In this document: piece by piece, positions 32,558 through 41,833 of the stretch
Numbering within the stretch: position 1 is the first letter of the stretch
How the letters are laid out: each line of letters begins with the position of its first letter
Notes under the pieces: generated by a model
Databases searched by the model: none
Told to the model about the DNA's origin: nothing
What the model saw: only the letters and a program-made list of their open reading frames with translations
Assembly: GCA_030684355.1 (NCBI GenBank)
Contig: JAUXTN010000179.1
Location: 1 to 64,000 of the forward strand
DNA from: Pseudomonadota bacterium
GTDB lineage: Bacteria; Myxococcota_A; UBA796; SXON01
DNA: 64,000 bases
Reading direction: 5' to 3'
Made by a program: the position numbers and the translations under genes

Positions 32558-35212
32558 GTGTCGGCCGAACCTGCGCTCCCGTCGCCTCCCTGGGCCCCGT
32601 CCGTCCGGTCTGGCCCCGCTGCGATCGCGCTCGCGATCCTCCTCCCCCTCGCGACGATCGCCGCGCCGATCGCGTGGTGGTCCCGCCCGGATCCCCCGGC
32701 CGCCCTCTCGCCCGTCGCCGCGGGGATGGAGCGGAGCCTCGCCGATGACCCCGACGTGGTCGTGCTCGGCGCCTCGAAGGTCGGCACGGACCTCGACCAC
32801 GCCGCGCTCGCCAAGGCCTTCGCGCCCGGGCCCGACGAGCTCGAGCCGCTGAACCTTTCCGGCACGACCGCGCCGGTCTGGTACGCGATCCTGAAGAACC
32901 GCGTCTACGGCACCGGCAAGCAGCCGAAGCTCATCCTCGTCTACTCCACGTTCGACTGGACGCTCGCCGCCCGCCCCTCCGGGGAGGCCGAGCGCGCCGT
33001 GCTCCTCGCGCAGATGGGGAACGACGAGGACGTGCTCCGCCGCAAGTCCCTCGGCGAAGGCGCGGGCGGCGCGTGGCTCGACCGCGTGCGGCGCCGCCGG
33101 ACGGAGCTGCACACCGCGATGATGGGGGTCCTGCGGGACGCCGCCGTGGGCGCGGTCCTGGCGCCCCCGAGTGACGACGGGGTCGTGGCGTCCGGCGCGG
33201 CGCTGTCCGCCCCCGCGTTGGAGGCCCTCTTCGGCATGCAGGCGGGGCTCGACCTCACCAACGCGCACCGCGCCATCCCCATCGTAGAGGAGGCCCGGGC
33301 GAGCACGAAGGCGTCCGCGCGGCTGGAGGACACGCTCCTGCCCGACTTCCTGGCGCTGGCGAAGGAGCACGACGCCACGATCGTGTTCCTCCACGCGCCG
33401 GTGCGCCTCTCCGCGGAGGTCGGCTACCAGGTCGACCCCGCGCTCCTCCGCGACGCCGTGCAGGCCATCAACGACGCCGGCGCCGGCTACCTCGACCTCC
33501 GCGAGCTCCACCTCGGAGACGCCGCCTTCGGCGACGCCGCGCACCTCAACCGCGTGGGCCGCGACGCCCTCACCGCCGCGCTCGTCACCCGGCTCCGGGC
33601 GATGGGCGTGGGCGGCCCGGGCCCGCTCGTCCCCGCGAAGCTGCCGGTGGTGGCGGCCCCCCCGAAGGTCACCCGCACCGGCACGCCGCCCGAGCTCCCC
33701 GCGGTGGTGCCGAAGCGCGGCCCGCGCGCGTGCGGCTGGGAGGCCGCGATCCCGGACCTGCGGCTCCTCAACGACTTCGGGCTCCAGGCCGCGGGCCTTG
33801 GCATGGTGTCGCCGCTCGTGCTGCTGGAGGACGGCGTCGCCTTGAAGGCGCACGCCACCCGCGAGGAGTTCGACGACGCCTGCAAGGGCGCGTTCCTCCA
33901 CCAGGAGCGCGGCGTCAAGTTCTCGCCCACCGGCGCCGACGCCGACGCCGTCGCGTCGCACACCTACACGTTCGCCCTGTCCGAGGACGCCCCGATGCGC
34001 ACCGCGCAGGGGCACGAGGCGTGGTGGGTGTACCCGGGCACGTCGCTCTCGCTCGACTTCGAGGAGGGCTACGCGCCCATCCCCGGTGCGGGCCCGGGTG
34101 ACTACGGCGTCGTCGTGGATGCGGTGGTGTTCGGCGGCGGCGGTGGGGGCAGCGGCGGCACCCCCACCGTGCGCCTCGGAGACGGCCCCGAGGCCCCGTT
34201 GACGGGGGCGGGCCTCCACCGCACCGCCGCCATCGCGGCCCCCGCGCCCGCCGGCCCGTGGCGCATGACCGTGACCGCCCCCGCCGACGGCGGCTGGGTC
34301 CTCCTCCGGCGCGTGGCGCACGGCACCGGCGCCGACCCCCGCTTCGTCGTCGGCGCCCCCGGCGGCTCCAGCCTGGGCGTCGTGAGCGCGGATGCCACCT
34401 ACGCCGCCCCCCCGGCGCCGCTCGGCCCCCTCGGCGCCCCGACGCCGGGCGAGAACGGCACCGCCACCTTCGATATCGCCGCGCTCGGCGTGCCGGACAC
34501 CCGCGCCCTCTGGAAGCTCGCGAGCGTCGCCGGCTGCTCGCCCGTTCGCGTGCTGGAGGACGGCAAGGCGCTCCCGAGCCCGGTCGTCCGCGTCGAGGAC
34601 GTCCCAAAGGGCCCCGGCCGCTTCGCGCACGTCGGCAGCGCGCTCACCGTCGGGAGCAGCGACAACACGGTCCCCGGCGGGAACGGCCGCGCCTACAGCG
34701 CGATCCTCGACGAGTCCCGCAAGTGCCGCGGCCTGCGCTGGCTCTACCCGGGGGACACCGTGACGTTCACCGTGAAGCCCGCGCTGCTCGCGCCGCTCCT
34801 CGCGGACGCGACGCGGGTGGAGATCGGCGGCGCGGCGGTCTTCGCGGATCTTCCCGCCACGAACGCCCCGAGTGACGCGCCGAGTGACGCCCCGAGTGAC
34901 GCCCCGATGGGGGCCTCCGCCGCGCCGCCGGCGCCCCTCGTCGAGGGCACCCTCCGCATCCGCGTGGCCGACACCGTCTACCTCGACACGCGCTTCTCCC
35001 TCGCGGACCTCGCGTCGGCCCCGCCCGCGTGGGCCCTCGACCGCCCCCTCCCACGCGGCCCCGAGCCCGTCACCATCGAGCTCTCCATCCCGCCCGACGC
35101 GCCCTACACGCTCGTCACGAGCCTCGCGTTGTCCGAGCCCGGCGTGCTCCCGTTCCCGGCCGCGCCCGCTCGGATCGACGGGACGACCGTGCCGGCCGGA
35201 GGGGAGCGATGA
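32558..35212 (+). CDS. SGNH/AlgX-like acetylation-associated protein
   Basis: An 884-residue protein from GTG 32558, with AGGGGG just before it. One N-terminal membrane segment (~20-42) leads into an SGNH-hydrolase-like domain: GASKVG with Ser73 as likely nucleophile and DAAHLN with Asp326/His329. This is how AlgX/AlgJ/PatB-type proteins that work with MBOAT acetyl-carriers look. Residues ~390-740 then carry two related domains, each with LLEDG.AL or VLEDGKAL early and a YPG(T/D) strand late (~492 and ~730). A triple SDAP repeat and a final beta domain follow. It overlaps the MBOAT gene by 4 bp (ATGA). Together they probably O-acetylate a secreted glycan, perhaps the product of the locus at 42-52 kb. 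Function is inferred from the pair. Confidence 0.78.
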   Translation: MSAEPALPSPPWAPSVRSGPAAIALAILLPLATIAAPIAWWSRPDPPAALSPVAAGMERSLADDPDVVVLGASKVGTDLDHAALAKAFAPGPDELEPLNLSGTTAPVWYAILKNRVYGTGKQPKLILVYSTFDWTLAARPSGEAERAVLLAQMGNDEDVLRRKSLGEGAGGAWLDRVRRRRTELHTAMMGVLRDAAVGAVLAPPSDDGVVASGAALSAPALEALFGMQAGLDLTNAHRAIPIVEEARASTKASARLEDTLLPDFLALAKEHDATIVFLHAPVRLSAEVGYQVDPALLRDAVQAINDAGAGYLDLRELHLGDAAFGDAAHLNRVGRDALTAALVTRLRAMGVGGPGPLVPAKLPVVAAPPKVTRTGTPPELPAVVPKRGPRACGWEAAIPDLRLLNDFGLQAAGLGMVSPLVLLEDGVALKAHATREEFDDACKGAFLHQERGVKFSPTGADADAVASHTYTFALSEDAPMRTAQGHEAWWVYPGTSLSLDFEEGYAPIPGAGPGDYGVVVDAVVFGGGGGGSGGTPTVRLGDGPEAPLTGAGLHRTAAIAAPAPAGPWRMTVTAPADGGWVLLRRVAHGTGADPRFVVGAPGGSSLGVVSADATYAAPPAPLGPLGAPTPGENGTATFDIAALGVPDTRALWKLASVAGCSPVRVLEDGKALPSPVVRVEDVPKGPGRFAHVGSALTVGSSDNTVPGGNGRAYSAILDESRKCRGLRWLYPGDTVTFTVKPALLAPLLADATRVEIGGAAVFADLPATNAPSDAPSDAPSDAPMGASAAPPAPLVEGTLRIRVADTVYLDTRFSLADLASAPPAWALDRPLPRGPEPVTIELSIPPDAPYTLVTSLALSEPGVLPFPAAPARIDGTTVPAGGER
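34871..34906 (+). repeat. Three 12-bp direct repeats (Ser-Asp-Ala-Pro)
   Basis: AGTGACGCSCCG three times in tandem encodes SDAP x3 in a linker of the SGNH protein. It is an in-frame, expandable spacer. Confidence 0.85.
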
Positions 35213-36630
35213 ACTTCGTCCAGGCCGAGTTCCTCTGGTTCTTCGGCATCGTCTTCACGCTCTACTGGGCGTTCCCCCGCCGCTCCTGGCAGAGGCTCTG
35301 GCAGAACGTGCTGCTGACGGTCGCCAGCGCCGTCTTCTACGGGTGGGTCCACCCGTGGTTCCTCGGCCTCCTCTACGTCTCCGCGATCATCGACTACGCG
35401 GGCGGCCTGGGGATGCGGCGCTACCCGGCGCACAAGAAGGCCGTCCTCACCGTCACGCTGCTCTCGAACCTGGCGTTGCTCGGGTACTTCAAGTACTTCG
35501 ACTTCTTCGTCGAGAACGTGGCCGCCGCGCTGGGCGCCCTCGGCGTCGACAACTCGCTCGCACCGCTCGGCATCTTCCTGCCTGCGGGCATCAGCTTCTA
35601 CACCTTCCAGTCGATGGCCTACTCCATCGACGTGTACCGCAACGAGCTGGAGCCGAGGAAGAACCTCCTCGACTACCTCCTCGCGGTCAGCCTCTTCTGC
35701 CACCTCGTCGCCGGGCCCGTCCAGCGGGCGAGCAACCTGCTCATGCAGGCGGAGACCCCCCGCGTCTTCTCCTGGGCCATGGTCCGATCGGGGTTCGCCC
35801 TCGCGATGTGGGGCGCCGCCACCAAGATCGTCGTGGCGGACACGCTCTCGCCCTACGTCGACAAGATCTACGCGCTGCCGAGCCCCTCGACGCCGCTGCT
35901 CGCCGCCGGCACGCTTGCGTTCGCCGTCCAGATCCTCGCGGACTTCGCGGGCTACTCGAACATCGCCCGTGGCACCGCGCGCATGCTCGGCTTCGAGCTC
36001 ATGCTCAACTTCGACGCCCCGTACATGGCGAAGAACCCCAGCGAGTTCTGGCGGCGCTGGCACATCAGCTTCAGCAGCTGGATCCGGGACTACGTCTACA
36101 TCCCGCTCGGCGGCTCGCGCGGGAGCTACGCCCGGGTGCAGGCGAACACGATCGCGGCGATGGTCATCTCCGGCATCTGGCACGGGGCGAGCTGGAACTT
36201 CGCGCTCTGGGGCCTCTACCACGGGCTCCTACAGGTCGGATACCGGCTCGTGACGCCGCGGATCCCGAAGTCGCTCCAGGCCATGCCCGGCGCGGGCGCC
36301 ATCGCCATCGCGATCATGTTCGGCTTCACCCTCTTCGGGTGGTTCCTGTTCCGGGCGCTGGAGCTCCATCGCATCGCGATCGTGCTCGCGCAGGACCCCT
36401 TCGCGTTCCCCGCCGATCAGCAGGTCGCCACCGTCGTGGTCCTCGCGGTGACCCTCGCGTGCGCCGCCCCGCTCGTCCTCGCGCACATCCTCGAGCGCCG
36501 CGTCGTGCCCGCGCTCGCGCGCACCCAGTGGTGGCTCCCCGCGCAGACGACCGCGTGGGCCGTCTTCGCGCTCGCGATGTTCACGTTCGTGCGGATGTCG
36601 GCGGCGGACTTCATCTACTTCGCGTTTTAG
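35209..36630 (+). CDS. MBOAT-family O-acyltransferase (AlgI-like)
   Basis: A 473-residue polytopic protein with about 11 membrane helices. Diagnostic MBOAT segments are present: FYTFQSMAYSIDVYR, FWRRWHISFSSWIRDYVYIPLGG (split across the loop) and GIWHGASWNF, whose His325 corresponds to the essential histidine of AlgI. AlgI-type enzymes pass acetyl groups from the cytoplasm across the inner membrane to a periplasmic SGNH partner that acetylates a polysaccharide. That partner is the gene just upstream (4-bp ATGA overlap). The start ATG 35209 has GGAGGGGAG before it. It is convergent with the lipoprotein gene ending at 36725. Confidence 0.94.
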   Translation: MNFVQAEFLWFFGIVFTLYWAFPRRSWQRLWQNVLLTVASAVFYGWVHPWFLGLLYVSAIIDYAGGLGMRRYPAHKKAVLTVTLLSNLALLGYFKYFDFFVENVAAALGALGVDNSLAPLGIFLPAGISFYTFQSMAYSIDVYRNELEPRKNLLDYLLAVSLFCHLVAGPVQRASNLLMQAETPRVFSWAMVRSGFALAMWGAATKIVVADTLSPYVDKIYALPSPSTPLLAAGTLAFAVQILADFAGYSNIARGTARMLGFELMLNFDAPYMAKNPSEFWRRWHISFSSWIRDYVYIPLGGSRGSYARVQANTIAAMVISGIWHGASWNFALWGLYHGLLQVGYRLVTPRIPKSLQAMPGAGAIAIAIMFGFTLFGWFLFRALELHRIAIVLAQDPFAFPADQQVATVVVLAVTLACAAPLVLAHILERRVVPALARTQWWLPAQTTAWAVFALAMFTFVRMSAADFIYFAF

Positions 36631-36724
36631 AAGCTACGCTGCTCCGAGCACGCTGCCAGGCCGCTCCTCGCGGGGCAATCGGTCAGCGCACCCCACAGCG
36701 GGCGTGGGAGGGAGGCTCGACGGT

Positions 36725-38314
36725 CTACCAATACTCCGGATCCCCCCATGGGATCTCCCATCCCGCGTAGACGCCCACCGTGGGTTCGGTCGAGTAGAAG
36801 CCGGCCCAGTCGTCGATGCCATCCCCGGTGAAGTCCGGGCCGGCGCTGGCCCAGCTCAGGTTCTCGAACATCAAGGAGACGCCGCCCACGTCGGTGCGGA
36901 GCGCGGGGATGCCGAGCGAGCCCGGGGTGACGTACCAGCGGCCACTCCCGCGCGCGAAGAGATCGGCCGTGCCGTCGCCGTCGATGTCGCGGGCCTCGGG
37001 GACATCCCCATACTCCGCATAGTCGACCGGGCCGACGTACGATCCAATCGCGTCGTCCACCGTCCAGGAGCCGACGAGGTCTCCCGAGAAGAAGAAGGCC
37101 TCGCCCTGGGTGTCCCAGACGGTCTCCGAGTTGGGGCTACCCCCCACGATCTCCACGTACCCGTCTCCATCCCAGTCCCCTACCGCCGCCCACCCCCCGC
37201 TGGCGTCCTCTTCATCTCGCATCGGCTCCCGCCGGAACGCCCCCTCGAAGGCATCCGTGAGCAACGCTCCGTGCAGCCCGCGCACGACGCCCCCGCTTAG
37301 CCAGCCTGCCTCGGTGGTGGTCATCGCCAGCAGATCGTCGAGCCCGTCGCGGTCGATGTCGCCGATGTTCTGCAGATCCTCGACCCCGTAGTGTCCCTGG
37401 AGCTCCACGTAGTCCCACTCGCCCCCGCCGCCGTGCCAGACGTGGAGGATCGCGTCTCCCTCGCCCTCCGAGTAGTACATCCCCGCGGCCACGTCGGCGC
37501 GCCCGTCCCCGTCGAGGTTGAGCCTCCCGAGCGCCGGGCGCCCGTATTCCGGGCCCGAGTACGCCGAGGTGAACAGGTGGTCGACATCGCTGATCGGGAC
37601 CACGGAGCCGTCGAGCGCGAAGGGCCCGTAGTCGACGTACATGCCCCAGACTCCCCCGTGGACCGGGAGCAGGGCGTCGTTCACCCCGTCCCCATCGACG
37701 TCCCCGGCGTCCTGGGGATCGTCCCCGGTGTAGTACAACCCGCCCTCACCCGCCCACCCCGCGTCGGCGTCCCCCGGGAGCTCGGCAAGCTGTTCGCGAT
37801 CTCCGCTCGCGAGCAGGTAGAAGCCACCCTCCCCGTCGTAGCAGGCCCAACACCCGAGCATCAAATCGGCCCGCCCGTCTCCGCTCAGGTCCGGCACGAG
37901 CGCGTGAACGACGGAGAGCCCCTCCTCGAGGATCTCCCGGGGGCGGGCTGTCCCGACCGCGCGGTGGGTGGCCGAGCCGTCCTGCACCTTGCCGCAGACC
38001 CCGGGCGCGAGCGGCGCGCCGTCGCAGTCCTGATCCACCGTGTCGCACCACTCCTCGGCCCCGGGGAAGGCGCGCGGATCGGCGTCGTCGCAGTCGTCTC
38101 CGCCCGCATCCATGGCGTCGTGCCCGTCCCCGTCGTGGTCGGGCGTCGTGTCGGTGTCGGTGTCGGTGTCGGTGTCCGTGTCGGTGTCCGTGTCGGTGTC
38201 CGTGTCGGTGTCGGTGTCGGTGTCGGTGTCCGTGTCGGCACTGTCCCGCGCCTGGTCCGCGTGTTCGCAGGCCACCAGGAACAGGAGGATCACCACGTGA
38301 AGAGCCCGTCCCAC
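36725..38314 (-). CDS. FG-GAP / MopE-type lipoprotein with Asp-Thr tract (paralog)
   Basis: A 529-residue lipoprotein from GTG 38314; the start was chosen because MGRALHVV...LVAC aligns with MVGRHSLLV...LAAC of the paralog at 24512-26065. An in-frame GTG at 38293 would leave too short a signal. After the lipid-anchored Cys come a 30-residue Asp-Thr tract, one MopE unit (DCDDADPRAFPGA...DTVDQDCDG) and several FG-GAP/VCBS Ca-loops (DVDGDGVNDALLPVHG, DIDRDGLDDLLAM, DFTGDGIDDWAGF). It ends IPWGDPEYW. A surface beta-propeller is likely. The start region overlaps the 3' end of the upstream secreted-protein gene by 25 bp, so the two are probably co-transcribed. Confidence 0.86.
   Translation of the reverse strand: MGRALHVVILLFLVACEHADQARDSADTDTDTDTDTDTDTDTDTDTDTDTDTDTDTTPDHDGDGHDAMDAGGDDCDDADPRAFPGAEEWCDTVDQDCDGAPLAPGVCGKVQDGSATHRAVGTARPREILEEGLSVVHALVPDLSGDGRADLMLGCWACYDGEGGFYLLASGDREQLAELPGDADAGWAGEGGLYYTGDDPQDAGDVDGDGVNDALLPVHGGVWGMYVDYGPFALDGSVVPISDVDHLFTSAYSGPEYGRPALGRLNLDGDGRADVAAGMYYSEGEGDAILHVWHGGGGEWDYVELQGHYGVEDLQNIGDIDRDGLDDLLAMTTTEAGWLSGGVVRGLHGALLTDAFEGAFRREPMRDEEDASGGWAAVGDWDGDGYVEIVGGSPNSETVWDTQGEAFFFSGDLVGSWTVDDAIGSYVGPVDYAEYGDVPEARDIDGDGTADLFARGSGRWYVTPGSLGIPALRTDVGGVSLMFENLSWASAGPDFTGDGIDDWAGFYSTEPTVGVYAGWEIPWGDPEYW
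38147..38236 (-). repeat. Hexanucleotide tract encoding (Asp-Thr)15
   Basis: On the minus strand GACACS repeated 15 times, longer than the 10.5 units of the paralogous tract at 24596-24658. In-frame length variation is expected. Confidence 0.9.
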
Positions 38315-41300
38315 AAGCCGCCACCCGAGGTCGCGAGGTAGATGTCGGTCATCGTTCGGTCCCCTTCGCCCGCGGATCCCCAGGCGATGTTGTTGATCTG
38401 CGGATGTTCGAGATCGTCTTCGGAGACCATGTCCGCGGCCCACTCCCAGTCCGCGGTCATCGGGCGGTACCTCCGCTCGATGGCGTAGAGGCCCGGCGTC
38501 GAGCAGGCGGTGCAGGCGCTCTTCGTGACACCTCCCGCGAAGTAGAGGTCGGCGATGTGGGGATGGGGGAACACGTCCCGGATGGCGAACGCCAGGTCGC
38601 TCGCATCCACCGCTTGGCGCACGGCGTAGGGCGGCGACGTGGCGGAGGTGAGGTCGATCTCGCACACCCCCCCGCCGTCCGTCCGCCCGTTCGCCTCGCC
38701 GTCGTTGGCATAGCTCCCGTCCATCTCGCCGCCCCAGACCAGGAGCTCCTCGCCGTCCTGGGAGATCGTAATCCCGAGGGTGACCGTCGGATCCATCTGG
38801 CAGCCGTCAGGCGCCGACACGGCGTCGTAGGTGTCGTGCTCGACCTCCCACCACTCGGCGAGGTACTCCTGCCCCAACGTCCACCTCACCTCGCGCACGC
38901 CGCAATCCCCCACGCTCCGATTCCGCAGCCCTCGGGAGGACAGGAAGACGCGCATGTCGCCGGTGTCCGAGGGGTCGGAGTCGGGGTGGACCCGTACTTC
39001 GCCGTCGATGTGCCAGTCGAAGAAGTCGGCCTCCTGGCACGATCCGGTGGCGTAGCTGTCGAAGTTCTCGATCTTCCGGTACTCCATCCCCGGGTTCGCG
39101 TCGGTGTCGGGGTGGTACTCGACCAGCCAGAGGCCGGCCTCGCCCGTCTGCGTGACGCAGTTCTTGTCCGAGCATGACCGTGCGGTCACCAGCAGGGCGA
39201 GGCGATCCGAGACCGCCACGACGTCGATCGGTTGCCCAACATCATCAACCCTGAAGTGATCAGGAAAGTCGCCGCCCGACTCTGCCCCGTCCCAGGCGTT
39301 GGAGTAGTCTTTGTCCGGGCAGGGGAGCAGGTACTCACTCGTGAAGGCGCTCGACATGAAATTGCCACGCCAGGCGATCGAATAGGTGTCCCACACCCAC
39401 TCCTGTCCGCCGTCCTCCGAGTAGATCAGCGCCCGGACCCCGTCCAGGTCAAACTCGTCGCCCTGGCGGGAAAGCGGCTGCCATACCTGGGGAGCCAGCT
39501 CGCCGAGCGGATCCTCCCACAGGTCCACCGCCAGGCCCCCGAGGCCGAGGCTGCTGAAGTGACAGTCTCGGTCGGCGGCCGTGCGGTTCGGCAGGCTGTC
39601 ACCAAATACAGTCGCGCCGCCCAGGTCACCAACCGCGACCAGCGCCCGGTCGATCTGGCCCGTGCCCGCGCAGCCGGCGCAGGTCACGACCCCGTTCACC
39701 GTCGTGTCCTGGAAGGACTCGATGCCGCCCCACGCCAGCTCCCAGGGGATCCGGTCCAGGTCCTCCGTCGTCCGGTCGCTGTCGAAGCCCGTGCTCGTGG
39801 CGCCCCCGTCGGCCGGGAGCCACCACAGGTTCTGCCCGGCAACAAGGATGTCGCCTCCCACCTCGATCGCGTCGTGGTAGAATGAGCTCGCCCACACCTC
39901 CTCGAGCGCCTGGTCCCCCAACCAGGAGCCCTTCGGATCGACGAAGAGGCGGCGCTCGGCGGCGTTGAGCTCGACAAGGGCATTGCCATAGTCGTAATCC
40001 TGCACCGGCTCCCAGTCGAGCGGGGCGAGGCTGGGGTGGTTCGCCGTTTCGGCGCGGAACGTCCGGACGCACCCGTAGGAGCGCGTGCCCGCCGTGCCTG
40101 AGTAGAACGCCACCAGCCACTGCCCGTTGTGCACCGACACCGCACCCGAGAGTTCGTGGCTCTCGGAGGTCGCGTACCCGAAAGGAGGGACGAGATCCCC
40201 GGTCGTGGTCGTGGGTCCGGTCTGATAGCAGGCGTCCGAGCCGTAATAGGGGTGCGTGGCACCAGTGCCGTCCACGTTCCACGTGGGTTCGGTGTTGGTC
40301 CCGTCGCTGTCCCAGAGCCAGGCCCCGTAGGACGTGAGGTCGAGGACCATCACCGTGCTGTCCACGTGGGTGCACACCTGGTTCGTCCCGGACCAGCGCT
40401 GGCCGCCGTCGACCACGTAGTAGCGTCCCATCGGCTCGCTATGCGTCTCGATGTCCCGCACGTCGAGGACCTCGTCGGGCTGCCCGTCGAGGTCGTCCAC
40501 GACGTCACAGGCGAGCGCCGCGGACGCCGCGCACCGCCACGTAGGAGCGAGCATCGGGCAGGTGTACAACGCGGACCGGTCCGTGCCGGACACGAGATTG
40601 GCGGAGAGCGCGCGGTAGCCGACCAGCAACGAGTCGGGCGCCTCGTAGGCGCGGTGGAACGCGAGCGCCGACGGCAGAGCGTCGTAGGAGGGGCCCGCGT
40701 TGGTGGGGAGGTCGACCGGGAGCGTATTGTCATCGTAGGGCTGGCACAGGTCCCCGTCCGGATCCAGCACCCAGAGGCCGCGGCTCGACGGCGCCTGGCT
40801 CGCCACGTACAGGAACTCCCCGCCGGAGGTCTCGTCCTGGAGCAGGATCTGGCCGGAGGCGATCGACTTGTAGTCGCTCGAGCAATCGTCCACGTGCTTG
40901 TTCGCGCCCACGCCGTCGTCGATGAGCGTCCAGTCGCCGCCGAGGTTCCACGTGACCCAGAGGCCGGCGCCGAGGTCCGTGTCGGGCGAACCGGTGAGCG
41001 CGTACACCTCCGAACCGTCGACCGACGCCAGATCCCACACGGCGAGCTGTCCACCCATGTTGAACTCGCCCTTGTCTCCGTTCGCGGTGACCCAGTCTTC
41101 GCCGTCGACGCTCCAGGCAAACCCGCCGACGTCGCTTCCCGCCAGGAGGTAGCCCTGCGACTCCCATGCTGCAGTCTTGCGAACGACGCTCATGCGCCCG
41201 CCGCCCGGGAACGCCATGGTGTCGAAGTCGACCAACAGATCCTCAGCCGGCGCGAAGTCGTAGGGGCCGTTCTGGACGGCGATCCAGTCGATCACAGCGT

Positions 41301-41472
41301 TCCCGGTCGGGCCGGTGCAGGAGACGTTGAGGTTCTGGATGGTGTCCCCGGCGGGCACCGCGAAGTCCTCGTCGTTCACCCCTACGAAGAGGCTGTGGCT
41401 GGCAAACCCCGCGCCCCACTTGACGTAGAGTGTGCAACCGCCGCTCGCCGTCAGTTGGACCACATCGAGCAC
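38290..41472 (-). CDS. Large secreted protein, C-terminal part of a split gene
   Basis: A 1,060-residue open frame from GTG 41472. It starts mid-domain (VVQLTASGGCTLYVKWGAG, a beta-sandwich strand pattern), with no signal peptide. The frame continues upstream without a shift, through a single TAA at 41494-41496, into the signal-bearing fragment 41494-41757. Residues ~90 onward read as repeated beta-propeller blades of BNR/sortilin or GH74 type (GYLLAGSDVGGFAWSVDGEDW, DIYLATSGGGLWDGLF at the end) with many paired cysteines. It was most likely one secreted or surface propeller protein of ~1,155 residues. The stop is either a real nonsense mutation, a read-through site or a sequence error. Base composition here looks less GC-rich than in neighbouring genes. 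Confidence 0.72.
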   Translation of the reverse strand: MLDVVQLTASGGCTLYVKWGAGFASHSLFVGVNDEDFAVPAGDTIQNLNVSCTGPTGNAVIDWIAVQNGPYDFAPAEDLLVDFDTMAFPGGGRMSVVRKTAAWESQGYLLAGSDVGGFAWSVDGEDWVTANGDKGEFNMGGQLAVWDLASVDGSEVYALTGSPDTDLGAGLWVTWNLGGDWTLIDDGVGANKHVDDCSSDYKSIASGQILLQDETSGGEFLYVASQAPSSRGLWVLDPDGDLCQPYDDNTLPVDLPTNAGPSYDALPSALAFHRAYEAPDSLLVGYRALSANLVSGTDRSALYTCPMLAPTWRCAASAALACDVVDDLDGQPDEVLDVRDIETHSEPMGRYYVVDGGQRWSGTNQVCTHVDSTVMVLDLTSYGAWLWDSDGTNTEPTWNVDGTGATHPYYGSDACYQTGPTTTTGDLVPPFGYATSESHELSGAVSVHNGQWLVAFYSGTAGTRSYGCVRTFRAETANHPSLAPLDWEPVQDYDYGNALVELNAAERRLFVDPKGSWLGDQALEEVWASSFYHDAIEVGGDILVAGQNLWWLPADGGATSTGFDSDRTTEDLDRIPWELAWGGIESFQDTTVNGVVTCAGCAGTGQIDRALVAVGDLGGATVFGDSLPNRTAADRDCHFSSLGLGGLAVDLWEDPLGELAPQVWQPLSRQGDEFDLDGVRALIYSEDGGQEWVWDTYSIAWRGNFMSSAFTSEYLLPCPDKDYSNAWDGAESGGDFPDHFRVDDVGQPIDVVAVSDRLALLVTARSCSDKNCVTQTGEAGLWLVEYHPDTDANPGMEYRKIENFDSYATGSCQEADFFDWHIDGEVRVHPDSDPSDTGDMRVFLSSRGLRNRSVGDCGVREVRWTLGQEYLAEWWEVEHDTYDAVSAPDGCQMDPTVTLGITISQDGEELLVWGGEMDGSYANDGEANGRTDGGGVCEIDLTSATSPPYAVRQAVDASDLAFAIRDVFPHPHIADLYFAGGVTKSACTACSTPGLYAIERRYRPMTADWEWAADMVSEDDLEHPQINNIAWGSAGEGDRTMTDIYLATSGGGLWDGLFTW

Positions 41473-41493
41473 GATATGGAGCCGCCCGCTCTC

Positions 41494-41757
41494 TTACGAG
41501 ATCGTCCCGTTGGATTTCATCGTGGCCGTCTGGGTGGCGGTGGGGACGAGCGCGACGCTGTCCGAAATCGTCCCGCCGTTCACGATCGCGAAGTCCGTGG
41601 TGATCGAGCTGTCCATTGGATGGACATAGTCCCTGCGGACGGCTGCGTAGCCGTCGCAGTCATCGTCGTAAGCGTCCCTGCCATCCTCGTTGTTCGCCGT
41701 CGAGCAGGCAGCATGTACATCTGGAACTATGAGCCAGAGGATCGCCATGAGCAACAT
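41494..41757 (-). pseudogene. Signal-bearing N-terminal fragment of the split secreted protein
   Basis: An 87-residue frame from ATG 41757, with GGAG 5 nt upstream. A signal peptide (LLMAILWLIVPDVHA, then cleavage before ACST) is followed by one MopE-like half motif (DDDCDGY) and a beta-strand region (TDFAIVNGGTISDSVAL). It ends at TAA 41494-41496. The same frame continues after the stop as ESGRLHIVLDVVQLTAS and joins the downstream frame at 41472, so this is the export signal and first domain of the protein encoded at 38290-41472. Confidence 0.65.
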
Positions 41758-41777
41758 CGTGACTCCGATGACGCCAG

Positions 41778-41806
41778 ATGGTGCATTTCATCAAGCGCGA
41801 AGTCAA
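41778..41806 (-). promoter_or_regulatory. Candidate promoter of the split secreted-protein gene
   Basis: Minus strand: TTGACT (41806-41801), 17-bp spacer, CACCAT (41783-41778). The -35 is good and the -10 poor. The predicted transcript starts about 15 nt before ATG 41757 and includes its GGAG. Confidence 0.35.
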
Positions 41807-41833
41807 CCATAGGCGGGCGGAAGCTCCGCGGGC

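Noticed and set aside
38147..38236. Short tandem repeat considered as a phase-variation switch
   Set aside because: Unit is 6 bp, so slippage cannot shift the frame; only length variation is possible.
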